Assembly: GCA_016648135.1 (NCBI GenBank)
Contig: JADDOH010000293.1
Coordinates: 62,001 to 126,000 of the forward strand
Origin: Agrypnia vestita
Taxonomy: Eukaryota; Arthropoda; Insecta; Trichoptera; Phryganeidae
Reading direction: 5' to 3'
Length of the DNA: 64,000 nucleotides
This document shows, one piece after another, positions 10,636 through 23,159 of the stretch. Within the stretch, counting starts at the first letter, position 1; each line of letters starts with the position of its first letter. The notes under the pieces are model-generated. The model was not told the origin of the DNA. It saw only the letters and a list, made by a program, of their open reading frames with translations, and ran no database searches. Position numbers and translations under genes: made by a program.

Positions 10636-13599
10636 CAACACAAAGTTCTAACCTTCATTCAGAAGAAGAAATATTCTTCGAACAATTTAATTTATAGTTT
10701 TATTATATATTGTGTGATCTATTATTTGTTGTATTTACCTTTTTAAATTTTCTCATTTTATAATTACGTTATTTTTTTGTATATAATGTTTTTTTTTACT
10801 TCATGTATATTACTTATTGTATTTTATTATGATTTTTTATATTTATATTGTTAATATTATTTAATTTTTATCATGTAATTTCTGTATAATTAGAAAGCTA
10901 CGCTTTTTTATGATATAAATAAACAAATTAGGGCGTATATTATAAATAAATAAATAAATATTAAAGCGTCTCAAGTTAAATTTAATGTGAAGTAATAAAT
11001 ATCTCTTTCAATTTTTGATCTCTGTGTTTTTTTTTTGTGATCTTCGCTGTTGCTTGTCTTGGAGACATTTTTTAGTGATTCTGAACCTTTGAATCAGGTA
11101 AACACTCCCGTAATTTTGAACATATAGAAATGCCACGCATTCGTACCCTGAAAATGTATTATTTGAAGTCGAATTTCGTGGGACTGCTTATTGTTGGGAC
11201 TGAATGCTGAAGGCATGAAAAAAAAATATATATTCTTAGAATTGGTTCTTGTATTCTTGAATTTATGGACAAATTTAGATTTTGTATGGTTAGTTTGTTA
11301 CTTTTATAAGAATACTAAGTCATCTAGTAATGTTAATACTAGCTTAAAATCCTCTTTGTGTCTATAAAAAATAAATAATTTTAAAGAAGCCAAACTCTAA
11401 TTCGTTTAAATGGTTCGAAAAGACTGAGGAATTAAACACAAATGTTTTATTTTCATATTATTACGTTTAACAGAAACATAAATCAAAATATTTCCGTACT
11501 TTTATGAAAGTAGGTCGTTTTATTAGAAAAATTTTTGCGTCAGTGTTTCATTAGACTTCTCGATTTCTCAGCACTTTTGAAAATTTAATTGAAAGAATTC
11601 GAGGCTGCTTTCAAAATAGAAAAAATATTTTTCTTTTTCTTCAGCGCGAAAATGAAACCTCTTCCTTAATGTATTCAAAGCGCGTCTTTCGTTTGAAATT
11701 TTTTTTTGAGGAGGAATTTCAAGCGTTCATTCTTCTCAAATTTGTTCCTCATACGTTTCATTTAACTAACTCGTCACTAACGAATATTAAACTTCCTTCT
11801 ACATTCCTCGTGTATATTCCTTTTTATTATACTCGAGGTTTTGTTGATTTTATTGGAACGGAAAGGTTCGTACAATAATAGAAAAATAGATTGACGCACG
11901 ACTTAATTCAATTGAAAATTCACCATTCAATGGAGGCCGCAATTTTTATTCATGCCGAGATGAGGTAAGAAGTTGTTTTCGATAAAATATGGGAGAAGTT
12001 GTGTTCGACAATAAGGTAAAACTTCATAGTATTAATATTTTATCCTTCCATGATTTGAGAAATTTGACAATAATTTTTTTGAATATTTTTTTAAAGTAAA
12101 TATGTAAAAGAAGTATTTTATTGTTTCACTCTGTTAAGCCACAAGGGTATTAGATTATTTGTTTTAAAAGTTTTGCTTGAAATAATATTTTTGCCCTATC
12201 TCAAAATAAATTGTATTTAATTCAGTCTGTATGTGGGTTTAATTTTAGAAACCGGGTAAATAGTTCGGATTGGTTATCGTACTTAACTGAGATGTAAATG
12301 CAGATTTTTTTGACAAGATCTGAAATTTGAAAAAACTACAGAAATTATGTTTCAACAAAATATGTCGAAAGCAAAAACCTCAAGGGAGTCTTCCTAATTA
12401 TATTTGTAATAAAAACTATTGCACATTGGGTGAAACTTGAACAGTTAAAAATATATATAATTGACACGAAGGATAGAATTTTTATTTCAATACTAGTAAC
12501 TAGTAACTTACCCATCAAAAATAACGATACTTTTACAAAGGTATTTATTTATTTACTAGTTTATTGAATAAATGCTTATGTTGAATGCACAAAATGTCTT
12601 GTGATGTAAACCCATTTTTGTTAATCTGTTGCAACTTGAACTTGTTAATATGAGAGGCACCTGAAGCGGCTCAAGAGAGAGAGTTCAGTGCGCAGATCAC
12701 CGAAAAGACCCTGAGATTGAAATAGAGGAGTAAGGTTAGTCCCATTCTTCTCCGATTGAACTAGCTGGTGATGACGAGGGGTCCAGTTCATGAGGATCTG
12801 AACTCCACGTCATAAGATATAAAAAATATATTTGAAATGATACAATAAAAAACATTTAATATAAAGAAAAAGAAAAAAAAAAAAAAAAGTAAATGAAAAC
12901 TAAAAGAAAAGAGAAAATTTTTACTATGAAAAAGTTATGTTTTTTACCATAATGAAGCTACGGACGTTACATGTGACGACGGACGGACAGGCAGACAACA
13001 AAATTATTATAATTGGGATTTCTGATTTAGCTTTTGTAACACGTTAGATTATCATAAACATAGTTAATAACGAATATTAAAAATTCATTCGCTGTGATTC
13101 AAGTTGAATAAAAATTTTAACACCCTGTAAAAAAATCTGGTTCAAATATCTACATTTAATTTAATCATTTTATTTGACTTGTATCAAAGCGAATGAATTT
13201 TTAATATTCGATATAAATTACTTTCACGATAGTCTAACGATTTACAAAAGAAAATTCGAAAACATTGAAGAGAAAATATTAACTTTGATATCGCCTATCT
13301 GTTTAACTGTTGACAGTTAAAATATATTTTCTATTCAAAATTATGAATATTACAATGAAAAATACTCCCCCAAAGATTTTGCCACTAGCTCCGAGAAACT
13401 TTTTTTCTGCAATTTTCTTGAAATGTTCTGCAACGGTTACCATTTTGTAGAAATCTACCTAATGTAATACTCTTGTACATACTTATAATTTTTCTCTTAA
13501 ACGTAATTACACTAGCATCTACCCTATAAAAAGCATCAAGTATTTGCTTCAGCTTATATTATTAATAAAATTATGTAATATAATGTTTCTACAAGAGCA
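10636..13599. other. intergenic; AT-rich LINE-like tail, otherwise nothing recognised
   Basis: At about 10740-10968 very AT-rich sequence ends in an (AATA)n run, as LINE 3' ends often do, but no coding part was found. At 12958-13015 a fragment (gacgttac, gacggacgga, gacaa) resembles the 3' part of the SINE-like repeat at 52600-52850. A poly(A)-rich stretch lies near 12868-12890. No gene was found. Confidence 0.4.
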
Positions 13600-13835
13600 A
13601 TTGCAATTTCAAGGCAAGATTCTACAAGATGGACTCCCAGAATTCTGAAATGAAGACCTCGGGAAAATAAAAGAGGCGTCGGAAGATATCAAAAGAGATC
13701 GGCCGACGATATAGCCGCTGTGGGGGGGAAGAAATGGCTACAACAAGCAAATAACAAAGAAGGATGGAAGAGTATGGAAGAGGCCTATATCCAGTAGTCG
13801 AGTGATGAAGGCTGAGGAAGAAAAAGAAGAAGAAT
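13600..13835 (+). mobile_element. RTE-type LINE, 3' terminal fragment
   Basis: The sequence matches the 3' end of the larger LINE at 44460-44650 closely: 'aataaaagaggcgtcgga', 'ggccgacgatat', 'aagaaatggctac', 'gaaggatggaag' and 'gaggcctatatcc' occur in the same order. The encoded C-terminus is interrupted by stops. It ends in a GAA-rich run. It is a 5'-truncated insertion, typical of this LINE clade. Confidence 0.75.
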
Positions 13836-13899
13836 ATAATGTTTGTACTTTTTAAATAAAAAATCATTGAATAAATAAGTTTTATAAAAACGATACATC

Positions 13900-14376
13900 T
13901 GAAATATTCGAGAAACACCTAGAAAAGCCTAGAAGGCACGAGAATGTTCTCCTAAACACAGGATATCAGTTTCAAATATAAATAGAAGCGCGGCGCGGAG
14001 TTGCAGTGGTCACGTTTGATGGGCTAAGACACTGCGAAACCGGCTGCAAGCCGCAGACGGCCGGGGTGGCCAATCGGAGTAATAAAAAAGCGAATAATTG
14101 AAGTTCTTAACTAACAAGGCGAAATAAACCGGAGCGATTACTGCGAGCGAAAAATGGATAGAGTGTTCTAGTGAAGTAAAGTGTTCCAGTGCTAACAAAG
14201 TGTTTATTTACGAGTGATATATTGCAAAATAGTGTAAATATAAGCAAAAGCGTTAAGTTTAATAGTGTTTTTGAAGTGACTTTGTACATTGAATAGTTTA
14301 TTAATTAGTAATTAATAAATCGCTGATTAATTTCCAGCGTTTTCATTCATTTCTCCCGTAGCCACAATACGCGACA
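13900..14376 (+). mobile_element. solo LTR of an LTR retrotransposon, left end uncertain
   Basis: Organised like the minus-strand LTR at 41497-42027: 'cctagaagg.acgagaa', a TATA-like 'aaatataaatag', a GC-rich R region, 'gaaataaacc', then 'gtgactttgtacattgaat', an AT-rich taattaataaat segment and a terminal GACA at 14373-14376. No internal coding region follows, so I read it as a solo LTR. The 5' boundary is not visible. Confidence 0.6.
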
Positions 14377-14884
14377 ATATGATAATCATCCGAATTATTT
14401 AGCATATACATAAGAATACGCCTAAAAATAATTATTTCGTTTTTTTAATAATGAATAAAAAATTAATAATTGATAAACTATTAATTGTGTTCCATATCTT
14501 TGATGTACTCGTATAACCTACAAATTTAAAATTATGCATGCATAATATTTTGAGTCAAGTCTTGGATTAATAGGAAAAGCTCTCATTTACATGGAGGATC
14601 CTCCAGCCGAGCATTAATTGCCTTGTCACCAGTCAACAGAAGGGATGGGCTGTCCTATCAAAGTGCTAATGCTCGCAGCACGGCGCCCGTAAAGTTTTAT
14701 GGAACAGAGCAGTGCAGCCACTGCGTTTTAATAGAAATAAACTTTTAATTTTACGACGGCGGTTTGCTTGCGAACGGGGTCGCACTATTGACACGGGGTG
14801 AACTTAGATTGCTAGCGCTATTTTTTCGCTTTTTATTTTTAACTGTTCGAAGAATATTTTTTCTTCTTCTGTATGAAGGCTTGA
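14377..14884. other. intergenic with a GC-elevated, unrecognised block
   Basis: At about 14585-14810 the composition is clearly richer in GC than its surroundings, with no ORF or RNA fold that I recognise. The rest is AT-rich. Confidence 0.35.
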
Positions 14885-14943
14885 ACTTTGTGGTGACATT
14901 ATTATTAAAATAAAACACAAATTACTTTGTTTTCACCACTATA

Positions 14944-15010
14944 TTAGATTAAAAAATCTACATGTTTCGAGAACAATGTTCTCTTCATCAGGATTATTGT
15001 GTACTAATCT
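14944..15010 (-). ncRNA. hammerhead ribozyme motif of the Penelope element
   Basis: On the minus strand: CTGATGA, stem II GAGAAC/GTTCTC with ATT loop, GAAA, and a perfectly self-complementary stem III ACATGT, then A at the cleavage site. Stem I can form from ATC/GAT and, across an internal loop, AGATTA/TAATCT. This is the best motif in the window: all core bases are present and all three helices form. Its position just 3' of the endonuclease fits known Penelope organisation. Confidence 0.8.
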
Positions 15011-15096
15011 TAAAAGTTGAAACAAGCAAATATGTTACGGTGAAGGAGCGGTTGAGGGGGTTGGTGAGGGGAAGGGGGGGTTCGAGGTGTTGATTA

Positions 15097-15555
15097 TTAT
15101 GGGTCATTTGGAATGTTAAGTGGAAAAATATTCAAAATAGGATTGTGCAAAAATTTCGTCTGTGTATTTATTATATTAGACTTAATATTAACATTTTTCC
15201 TAATTTCGAGTATTTCTAAATTATTTATTTGAGGTATATTATAGTTGAAATGTAAAAATTTTAAGCCTGTGTTAATATCAAATGTATGGTCAAATTCTAT
15301 TAGATGTTTTGCGAAATCAGAATAAATATTGCTAGTTAATGCTTTGATATGTTCTTTAACCCTAGTTTCAAAATTTCTTTTTGTTTTGCCAATATAAAAA
15401 TTATCGCAATCGTTACAATTAAGTCTATAAACTCCTGATTTCATGATAGGATTATCACTATCCTTGTTATTTAGTATATATTTTTTTAATTTGTTACTCG
15501 TATAAAAGGCCGGCTGAATTGAGTTAGGAATATTTTTAGTTATTATTTTTGACAA
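15097..15555 (-). pseudogene. Penelope-like GIY-YIG endonuclease domain fragment
   Basis: C-terminal nuclease of a Penelope-like retroelement, which nicks target DNA to prime reverse transcription. The open frame is about 152 codons and has no real start (its first codon is TTG). Seen in it: GVY at about residues 41-43, the CxxC typical of this class (C47, C50), YIG at 54-56, the conserved Arg in FETRVKEH (about 65), histidines at about 69, 84 and 90, and acidic residues in the LEILEIRKN segment near 117. The frame upstream (15560-15830) carries the linker in another phase, so a frameshift near 15560 breaks the protein. Confidence 0.85.
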
Positions 15556-15889
15556 ATAAAATTCTACGCCATTGTTTATTTATATCTGTTGACTTAGGAT
15601 AGATATATTGTTTAACAATTTTTTGTTTTCTCTTTTTATGTAATAAATTATCTATTAATTTAGTAGAATAACCATTATTATATGCTATTTGTTTAATAAG
15701 ATTTAATTCAGATGTATAATTAAAATCAGATAAAGGGATTTAAATAAAGATAGATAAAGATTTAATTCAGATGTATAATTAAGATCAGATAAAGGGATTG
15801 TAATTTTTACTTCTCCCTAATTCATTTATTAAATTTGGACAATTATAGAAAATATTATGGCTCGAGTCCACGGACTGAGACATAAATAT

Positions 15890-16698
15890 TGTGACGAGTT
15901 GCTAGAATCCAAATTGAATTGCGCACTATCCGAATCCCCTTTTCACTTTATGTCTCTTTTATTAGTATTGTTCACAGGAAGAAATTCTGACGATTTCTCA
16001 CTCAGGCTAGGCCTGTTCTAGAGAAACCGCCTCACATTTTAATCTATTTTCTGTAGAACAACACTCTGGTATCATTTTTAAAAGTCTGGTACAGTCTGGA
16101 ATCGACTCAAACATTCTCGTAGATACAGGAAATTCGAAAAATCGTGATTCGAAATGTTAAGAATGTTCTCAACGATTCGAAAAACCAACGTATTTCTATA
16201 AAAAGCGGAACCAGTGCCGCAGCGGGCGTTGTTAATTTTGACGTTCCTACCGATGCGAAATTACCGTCACCATCGCGCAATGTAAACCAATCGACAGATA
16301 ATTAAGTGGAGTGTTTTTTCTTCTTTTGTTATTACTATATCTTTGCCCTTGTATTTATTTATGTATTTCTTTTATGCAATAAAGACGTGTCTAATGGTGT
16401 CGGTCTTTGAATGGTTTTGTTTTTGCAGTCGTGTCGCCTCGCACCGGTTTTTACTAAAAAAAGTCAAACTGGAGATGAATGAGAAGGACCGATATGGGAG
16501 CTTTTACTCATAAAACGGTCCTGGGTAAGTGGTGGGTACCATTCACAGTGCCTACCTTTGAGCAATAGTGAACAGAATTGTAGAAGCGATAATATTAAAT
16601 TCGTGTCCATTGACTTTGTCAATTTATTAAACACTAATTAAAAAATCGCTTATTTATTTCGACTTTTTATTTGTCTTTCAAAGTCATGACCCGTGACA
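15890..16698 (+). mobile_element. solo LTR of an LTR retrotransposon
   Basis: It begins TGTGACG and ends CCGTGACA. A TATA-like box (tataaaaagcgg, about 16197) and a polyadenylation signal AATAAA (about 16378) are correctly ordered. The 3' part ('attaaattcgtgtcca', 'gactttgtcaatttattaa') resembles the U5-like ends of the other LTRs at 14.2, 41.6 and 48.4 kb. No convincing target duplication (flanks aatat and ttatg) and no internal region were seen. Confidence 0.6.
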
Positions 16699-17717
16699 TT
16701 ATGATTACTACACCTACCACGATTTTCGAAATAAATTTGCACAATTTGCAAGTACTTGCACAAATGACAAACCAAATTGAGAACAAATCAGTTGATAGCT
16801 GTCAATTTGGCTATCTCTGAAAATAGTGTTTCCAATTCAAAAAACAAATCCCTAAAATAAAACCCAACATTTATAAACACTAATGGGATAAAATTATTTT
16901 TCAAATAAAGCTGATACCATGGACATCACCACGATTTTTATGTACCTATTTTATTTCATTTTAACGTCCTGTGTCTCTAAAAAAAAACAGCTTTATATCT
17001 TACTAAGTACATGTGTTGACATTTTGATCTGAAATCAGGTTCAGATATAAGCATAAGATTGGTATAAAGAGACTAAGAAAACACGATGCAAGATTTCACG
17101 GCAAAATTAGGCCCGTGCTCTAAAAGGTCACCTTAAACCATAGATATCTACAATGCTTTACTCAGAAAAGTTAGCCATTACAGAAGGTAAGCGTTTGTTC
17201 AATTTTAGCTGCTGTTGGAGACATTCAAATTCATCCAACAGATTGCAAAATAGGCGAGATTTAGTGTGTAAATGGTAGACAAACAAAAACATGAGTCGAA
17301 ATCAGTCGATACAAACTAATTAAAAATATGTTTTTTTTCCACACAAAATGTTATAATTTAAAAAGGCGACTGCTTTATAAAAATTATTAATCAAACTGCA
17401 TATGGTATAAAAATATTTCACAATATTGTTTACTTTTTCACAATTCACCAAATTGAAACGAAGTTTTTTAGTTATTATGTTAACTTTTATTTAAAAAAAA
17501 CAAACTTTCTACTACGCCTAACTGTAAATTAATTTTGATAATGAATATAGTTTGCGCTGTTCCTTTCTTCAGTGAATACATAAATATCCATTTACACTGT
17601 TTACACTCGAAGCTAAATTGTGACAAAAATAATACTCATCGTGTGCAGTGCAATGTTTGGTTTATTTAAATATGAAAAAATAATGTAATTTCCTAGTTAT
17701 AATATTATCTTATATTA
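16699..17717. other. AT-rich sequence, nothing recognised
   Basis: No coding signal or repeat was found. Confidence 0.45.
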
Positions 17718-18234
17718 ATATTTTCTCCCCCCTATTTTCATACCCCTTCCCCTCCCCCTGACATATTGTCGATGCAAATCTGTACCGTTTAACCGATCGG
17801 ACTCAAAATTTGGAAATTTATTCTTTAGGACTCAGCGGGTAACATAGGCGATATTTTCTCCCCCCTATTTTCATACCCCTTCCTCACCCCCTGACATATT
17901 GTTGATGCAAATCTGTACCGTTTAACCGATAGGACTCAAAATTTGGAAACTCAGTCTTTACGACTCGGCGAGTAACATAGGTGATATTCCCCCCCTATTC
18001 TCATGGAAACTTATTCTTTAGGACTCGGCGAGTAACAAAGGTGATATTTCCCCCCTATTCTCATACCCCTTCTCCACATACTTTCGATGCAAATTGGTAT
18101 CGTTTGACCGATCGGACTCAAAATTTGGAAACTAATTCTTTATGACTCGGCGAGTAACATAGGCGATATTTCCCCCCTATTCTCATACCCATTCCCCTCC
18201 ATCTGACATATTTTCGATGCAAATCTGTATCGTT
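17718..18234 (+). repeat. Helitron-A minisatellite, orphan inverted array
   Basis: About 4.5 monomers of roughly 130 bp (one shortened) carry the landmarks 'cccccctatt', 'cgatgcaaatctgta', 'cgatcggactcaaaattt' and 'gactcggcgagtaacata'. These are the reverse complement of the monomers inside the Helitron at 19324-20089. Neither Helitron terminus is present here, so the array has lost its element or spread on its own. Confidence 0.8.
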
Positions 18235-19136
18235 ACTTTACATTTTTGACAAATAAATTAAAATCACCAACTTTGATATATTATTATAGTCTCTTGAAAT
18301 CTGATACATAAATCATTGGAATGGTCATAAAGGTTGTATTACATAAGGAATAAAAATAGTTTCTAAATTTTGAAGCAAGTTATTAAAATCTCTTGAAAGT
18401 AGTATTTACGTAGTTATTTTAATTCAGAGCGTTATTTAATTTTATGATAATTATGTGACCCTAAAAATATCTCTGGAATATAATGAAAGTGATTTATTAT
18501 GGTTATATAAAATTTAACCTGCATAATTTTGCGTAATTACATTCTCTGTTTTATAATATTTGGTAAAATAACGCAAATTTATGAATACGGATACTAAAAA
18601 AAACTTGACTCGTGAGAGGCAAGAGAAGAGATTGATGACGGAGTTAAAATGTGAAGAGACTAGAGAAGAGAGAGAAAGATTTAAAAAATGCGATAGAATA
18701 GTAATCTCATTGTTGTATTTAAAATGATTAAAGTTACATGTATACAAAAAATCACATTATAAAAGCAAAGAAATCTATTCTTCCAAATTTCATTGATTAC
18801 GTACATTTCAAATATATAATTAGCAAGTCATTGTCAAAATATTTTCGCCACGACACAATTTACGTGCATCCTTAAATATGTTACGTTGTGTGAACAACGT
18901 ATAAATGATCAGTTATAAATACAGTAATATTTATGAATCTTTTTACATTCTGGATTAATGGGATAGAAATCACACTCAATCTAAAGTATAAATAATCTAA
19001 CAAAAGTAGATATAAATTTCCAGATTTATTAATTAACTACTGTACTATTTTCACTAACATAATATCAATAATAATTTATAATCTATGCGGCGCCATTTTC
19101 ATAAAAAATTTACTTATATCATATGTTTTTGAAAAA
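18235..19136. other. AT-rich sequence, nothing recognised
   Basis: Only chance ORFs are present, for example 18514-18747 on the minus strand. Confidence 0.45.
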
Positions 19137-19323
19137 TTTTTGAAATTATCTTCTTTTGGTGCATTTAGGGTACAATTTTCATTGTAACGGAAGTTGTGCA
19201 CGCGGAGCATGGGCATTGTAGCGGAAATGCGTGTCGCGGAAATGCACGTAGTTCAAACAAACGCATCCATTAGACAGTTAAAAATTTATTCACTTGAAAT
19301 TAGTGATCCAGTAATATAAATAA
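19137..19323 (+). repeat. dispersed repeat G, copy 2, cut by a Helitron
   Basis: Diverged copy of 385-600. It stops exactly where the Helitron begins at 19324, suggesting the Helitron landed in it. Confidence 0.5.
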
Positions 19324-20089
19324 CTAGCTGTTCGTACCCGGCGTTGCACGGGTTTAGGATTAAGTTGAAAATATCGCGCCTATGTTACTCGCGAGTCCTA
19401 CAGAATAAGTTTCCAAATTTTGAGTCCGATCGGTCAAACGATACAGATTTGCATCGAAAATATGTCAGATGGAGGGGAATGGGTATGAGAATAGGGGGGA
19501 AATATCGCCTATGTTACTCGCCGAGTCATAAAGAATTAGTTTCCAAATTTTGAGTCCGATCGGTCAAACGGTACGAATTTGCATCGAAAGTATGTGGAGA
19601 AGGGGTATGAGAATAGGGGGGAAATATCACCTTTGTTACTCGCCGAGTCCTAAGGAATAAGTTTCCAAATTTGAGTCCGATCGGTCAAACGGAACAGATT
19701 TGCATCGAAAATATGTCAGGGGGAGGGGAAGAGGTATGAGAATAGGGATGAAATATCGCCTGTGTTACTCGCCGAGTCCTAAAGTATAAGTTTCCAAATT
19801 TTGAGTACGATTGGTCATACGGTACAGATTTGCATCAAAAATGTGTCAGGGGTGAGGGGAAGGGGTATATAGGGGGGAAATATCGCCATTGTTTTTCGCA
19901 GAGTCCTAATTGCATCGAAAATATGTCAGGGGGCGAGGAAGGGGTATGAGAATAGGGGGGAAATGTTGCCTATGTTACCCGCCGGGTCCCAAAGCATAAG
20001 TATGCAAAATTTGAATCGAATCAGACAAACGATGTGGATTTGTATAGAGAACAGACAGACAGACAGACATTGAGTTTTATAGGTATAGA
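19324..20089 (-). mobile_element. non-autonomous Helitron A with internal minisatellite
   Basis: On the minus strand it begins TCTATACC (20089 downward) and ends CTAG (19327-19324), flanked by A on one side and T on the other. This is the Helitron rule of insertion between A and T. Ten bases before CTAG lies the hairpin CCCG-TGCAACGC-CGGG. Near the 5' end is a (GTCT)n run. The middle is about six monomers of roughly 120 bp, including 'gccgagtcctaa' and 'gtccgatcggtcaaac'. No Rep/helicase is encoded, so movement would depend on another element. Confidence 0.85.
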
Positions 20090-20326
20090 TGTATTATCGA
20101 CCATCTTGAATCGAATACCAATTATAAAGATGCTCGATTCAAAAGCTGAAGAATGATTGGTTATTGAATTGAAAATTAGAACTGTTTATTGAATTACAAT
20201 TTTATTATTGTTTTTGAAAAACGATAAAATTGTGAGATAATCGTTTTCACAAACAAAAAACATTTATTCATTTATTCGACATTCAATGCGGCTCTCAAAG
20301 TTGTATTAACTTTTGGACTCTGATGC
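20090..20326. other. short AT-rich spacer
   Basis: Nothing recognised between the Helitron end and the next tandem array. Confidence 0.5.
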
Positions 20327-20718
20327 TGAAATGAATACTACTAAAAATATTATCAGAAAATTAAATTAAAAATAATAAGTTGTCATTTTTATGCGACAAA
20401 AATTTTAATAACACTTTAATTTGCAGTGGTTTGTTTATAAACGTATTTTTTTCAAATGTTGAAATGAATACTTTTATAAATGTTATTCGAAAATGAAATA
20501 AAAAATAATAATTTTTTCATTTTCATGCGACGAAAATTTTAATAACACTTTTATTTGCAGCGGTTTGTTTATAAAAGTATTTTCTTCAAATGTTAAAATG
20601 AATACTTCTAAAAATATTATCCGAAAATGAAATGAAAAATAATAATTTTTCATTTTTATGCGACGAAAATTTTAATAACACTTTTATTTGCAGTGGTTTA
20701 TAAACGTATTTTCTTCTC
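20327..20718 (+). repeat. tandem repeat, about 134-bp unit, three copies
   Basis: Units start near 20327, 20460 and 20594. Each carries 'tgaaatgaatact', 'aaaaataataa', 'atgcgac.aaaattttaat', 'aacacttttatttgcag' and 'ggtttgtttataaa' in order. Copies differ by small changes, so the array is moderately old. Confidence 0.85.
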
Positions 20719-23159
20719 TGTACTGGAGTGAAGTTCATATCGGTATTTTTAATCAGCTCTGACTTGACTTCTTAATAAAACCCTTATCCTGTGTGCAATT
20801 TCTTTGTTTTTAGATCAGACAACTCTATTTAAATAACTCTTGAGTATTAAGTCTTTGGAAGGTTTAGATGTTGTGTTAAAAAGGAATTTCTTCAGGAGTA
20901 TTTTTATTAGTTTTACTACTTCAAAGGCATAGGATTTACTTTGTAAGCTGCTACCCTTCCAATACCGCCATTCCGTATATTGACTAATCTAGTATATGGT
21001 AGACAATTTATTGTATAAAATACCTACACGTTCAAAAATATTTGAACACAACTTCCCCTTTTTATTTCCTAGCTTTCCTTTACGTAAAACGAATATCATT
21101 TGAAACAGCAAACATCTTGAAATATGATGTGCACCAATTAAGTTCATTGTTTTCTTCTGAATTTTTACTATCAAAAATTGACATCAAAATATAATTTAGA
21201 TATTTTATAATCCTGGCGTAAAAGATGTGTTTAACGGTTTATTTTTCCGTAAACATTATAATACTATAAATATAAAGTAATTATTTACCATTTATAAAAA
21301 AGGTCTTTTGTGTGTTCGTAAAGCCTGTCTTCTTTGTACGTAAATTTGAAAGGACACTGATACATTGTAAGTGTCATTTTCCTTTGAAATAGGAATTAAG
21401 TGGAACTTTCGTGAAGGTGACATTTTGAAAAATAATAGAAAACCTCCATGAAATTTTTAAATTGAGAAAAGCAAAAATTTACACAAGAATAAAATTAATA
21501 TAAAATAAAAAAAGGAAGAGAATATTTCACAGGTTGGATAATTATTATTTAATAAATTTTCAGTTTGTTTAAAAAATTATTTAGCTCTATTATATTATAG
21601 TATTTTACCGAGTAATGTAATAAAATAAACAGTAAATACAATGTACCTGATAATGTAAAACATTTTTTGGTAATAGCTAATCACTTCTAGGTGCCTACAT
21701 TTTTGGATTTATTATTTAAGCTTTATAAAGTTCATTTAATCAATTTGTGTTTCAGTTTAAACGTACCCTCTTATCCAACCCAGAAGTACACAAATTCTTT
21801 TTAGCTTACCACAGTTTCCTGTCTCTTGCAAATGGTTTCCAATTTTTAGTTAAAAGTTTAAACAACCATCCTTGGAAAGGCTATTATAGACTAGAATAAT
21901 ATACCGCGTAGGATATAAATTTTCTTTAGTAGTTAATCAAAAAGCGGGGTGAAGTATTTAGTATAAATAACACGAATTAAAACTATTATTTTTTGTTTGC
22001 GTTATTTGAATTTTATAACGTTAAATTTTCAACAGCCTACGATAGCCGTTTTGGTGCCGTATAAAAACTCAAAACCGAACGGTTCCGACCGGGACCGGTG
22101 GCACCGAACAGGTTATGGAACCTGATAGATAATCCTTGTATGAAATCATAGCACAATATAAAACTATATTAAGGCAATTTGGAGAATGAAGAATTACAGA
22201 ATATATTTTTTATGGTTGAGAAGCTAGAAACACTGTAAAAATAAAATAATATATTATAAGTAGTACTAATGCACAAGTCGAGGGTGGATGCGTTCCAAGG
22301 TCAGATGTACAACAAACCTTGTCGTGAGTTAGCATTACAAATTTGACCTACAGTTTTTTTTTTACCCTGTCTACACATACATATAAAGGGCCTGTTTTAC
22401 ATGTTCAAGCGATTGTTAACTATATATACTAAAATTTTGCTTTTTAACTATCCCCGACTCATGAAAAAAATGCAAGTTAGCATTTATGGATCAAATCTCT
22501 TTGTATTAAGGAGGGAAAGGTTAATTCGTACAAAAAAGGCATGTTTTTGTGAATTTTTTGTGGCAACACAGTTAGAATCTCTTTATTGAAACTAATAGTA
22601 CATTAAAGTATAACATTCAAAGAATGTTGCGTAAAATTTTCATGAAGAAATATTAAAAAGTACGGCAATGGCAGCAGTTATTCGGACGTATCTCGGAAAA
22701 AAGTAGAATTGCGGTGCCCCTCATAAATTGCTGCTGGATCATCTGAAATCAAAAAATAAAAGTTCATTCGTTAGATAATAGTTTTCCCCAGGTAACACTG
22801 GGAAGTATTTTCGAAATTTCAAATTTTCACTTTTTTGGAACACTTTAAAGGGAAAAACGCGATTTTTTGCAAAAAAATCGGCTAATTTGTTATTAAAAAA
22901 TAAAAATTACCAACAAATTTGAAAAAAAAATAATAGGCCCAGAAATTTTCTTCATTTTTAAAACATCGAAGGTTTGGTGATTCATTAATCAATTATATAA
23001 TTTATTTTGTGTTATTACAATAAGATTTCCGTATTTAAAATATATTTATCAGGTTGCGCCTGATAAATAAATTTAAAAATGAGATATTTCCCTACAAAAA
23101 TGTGATAAAAAATGCAAGAGAAAATATGAGAAAAAGTTGTGAAATTTGCTCAATCTGCT
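20719..23159. other. AT-rich intergenic sequence
   Basis: A short GC-rich patch near 22060-22120 repeats 'accga' motifs; the rest is AT-rich. No gene, RNA or element boundary was recognised. Confidence 0.4.

Larger units (their letters stand above)
14885..15835 (-). mobile_element. Penelope-like retroelement, 3' part
   Basis: Reading on the minus strand from 15835 to 14885: the linker between reverse transcriptase and endonuclease (residues reading NLIKQIAYNNGYSTKLIDNL), a GIY-YIG endonuclease, a short 3' untranslated region, a hammerhead ribozyme and an AT-rich terminal tail. Frame changes and an internal duplication of about 44 bp (15698-15741 and 15757-15800) show it is dead. The reverse transcriptase itself is absent, so the copy is 5'-truncated. 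Confidence 0.85.
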
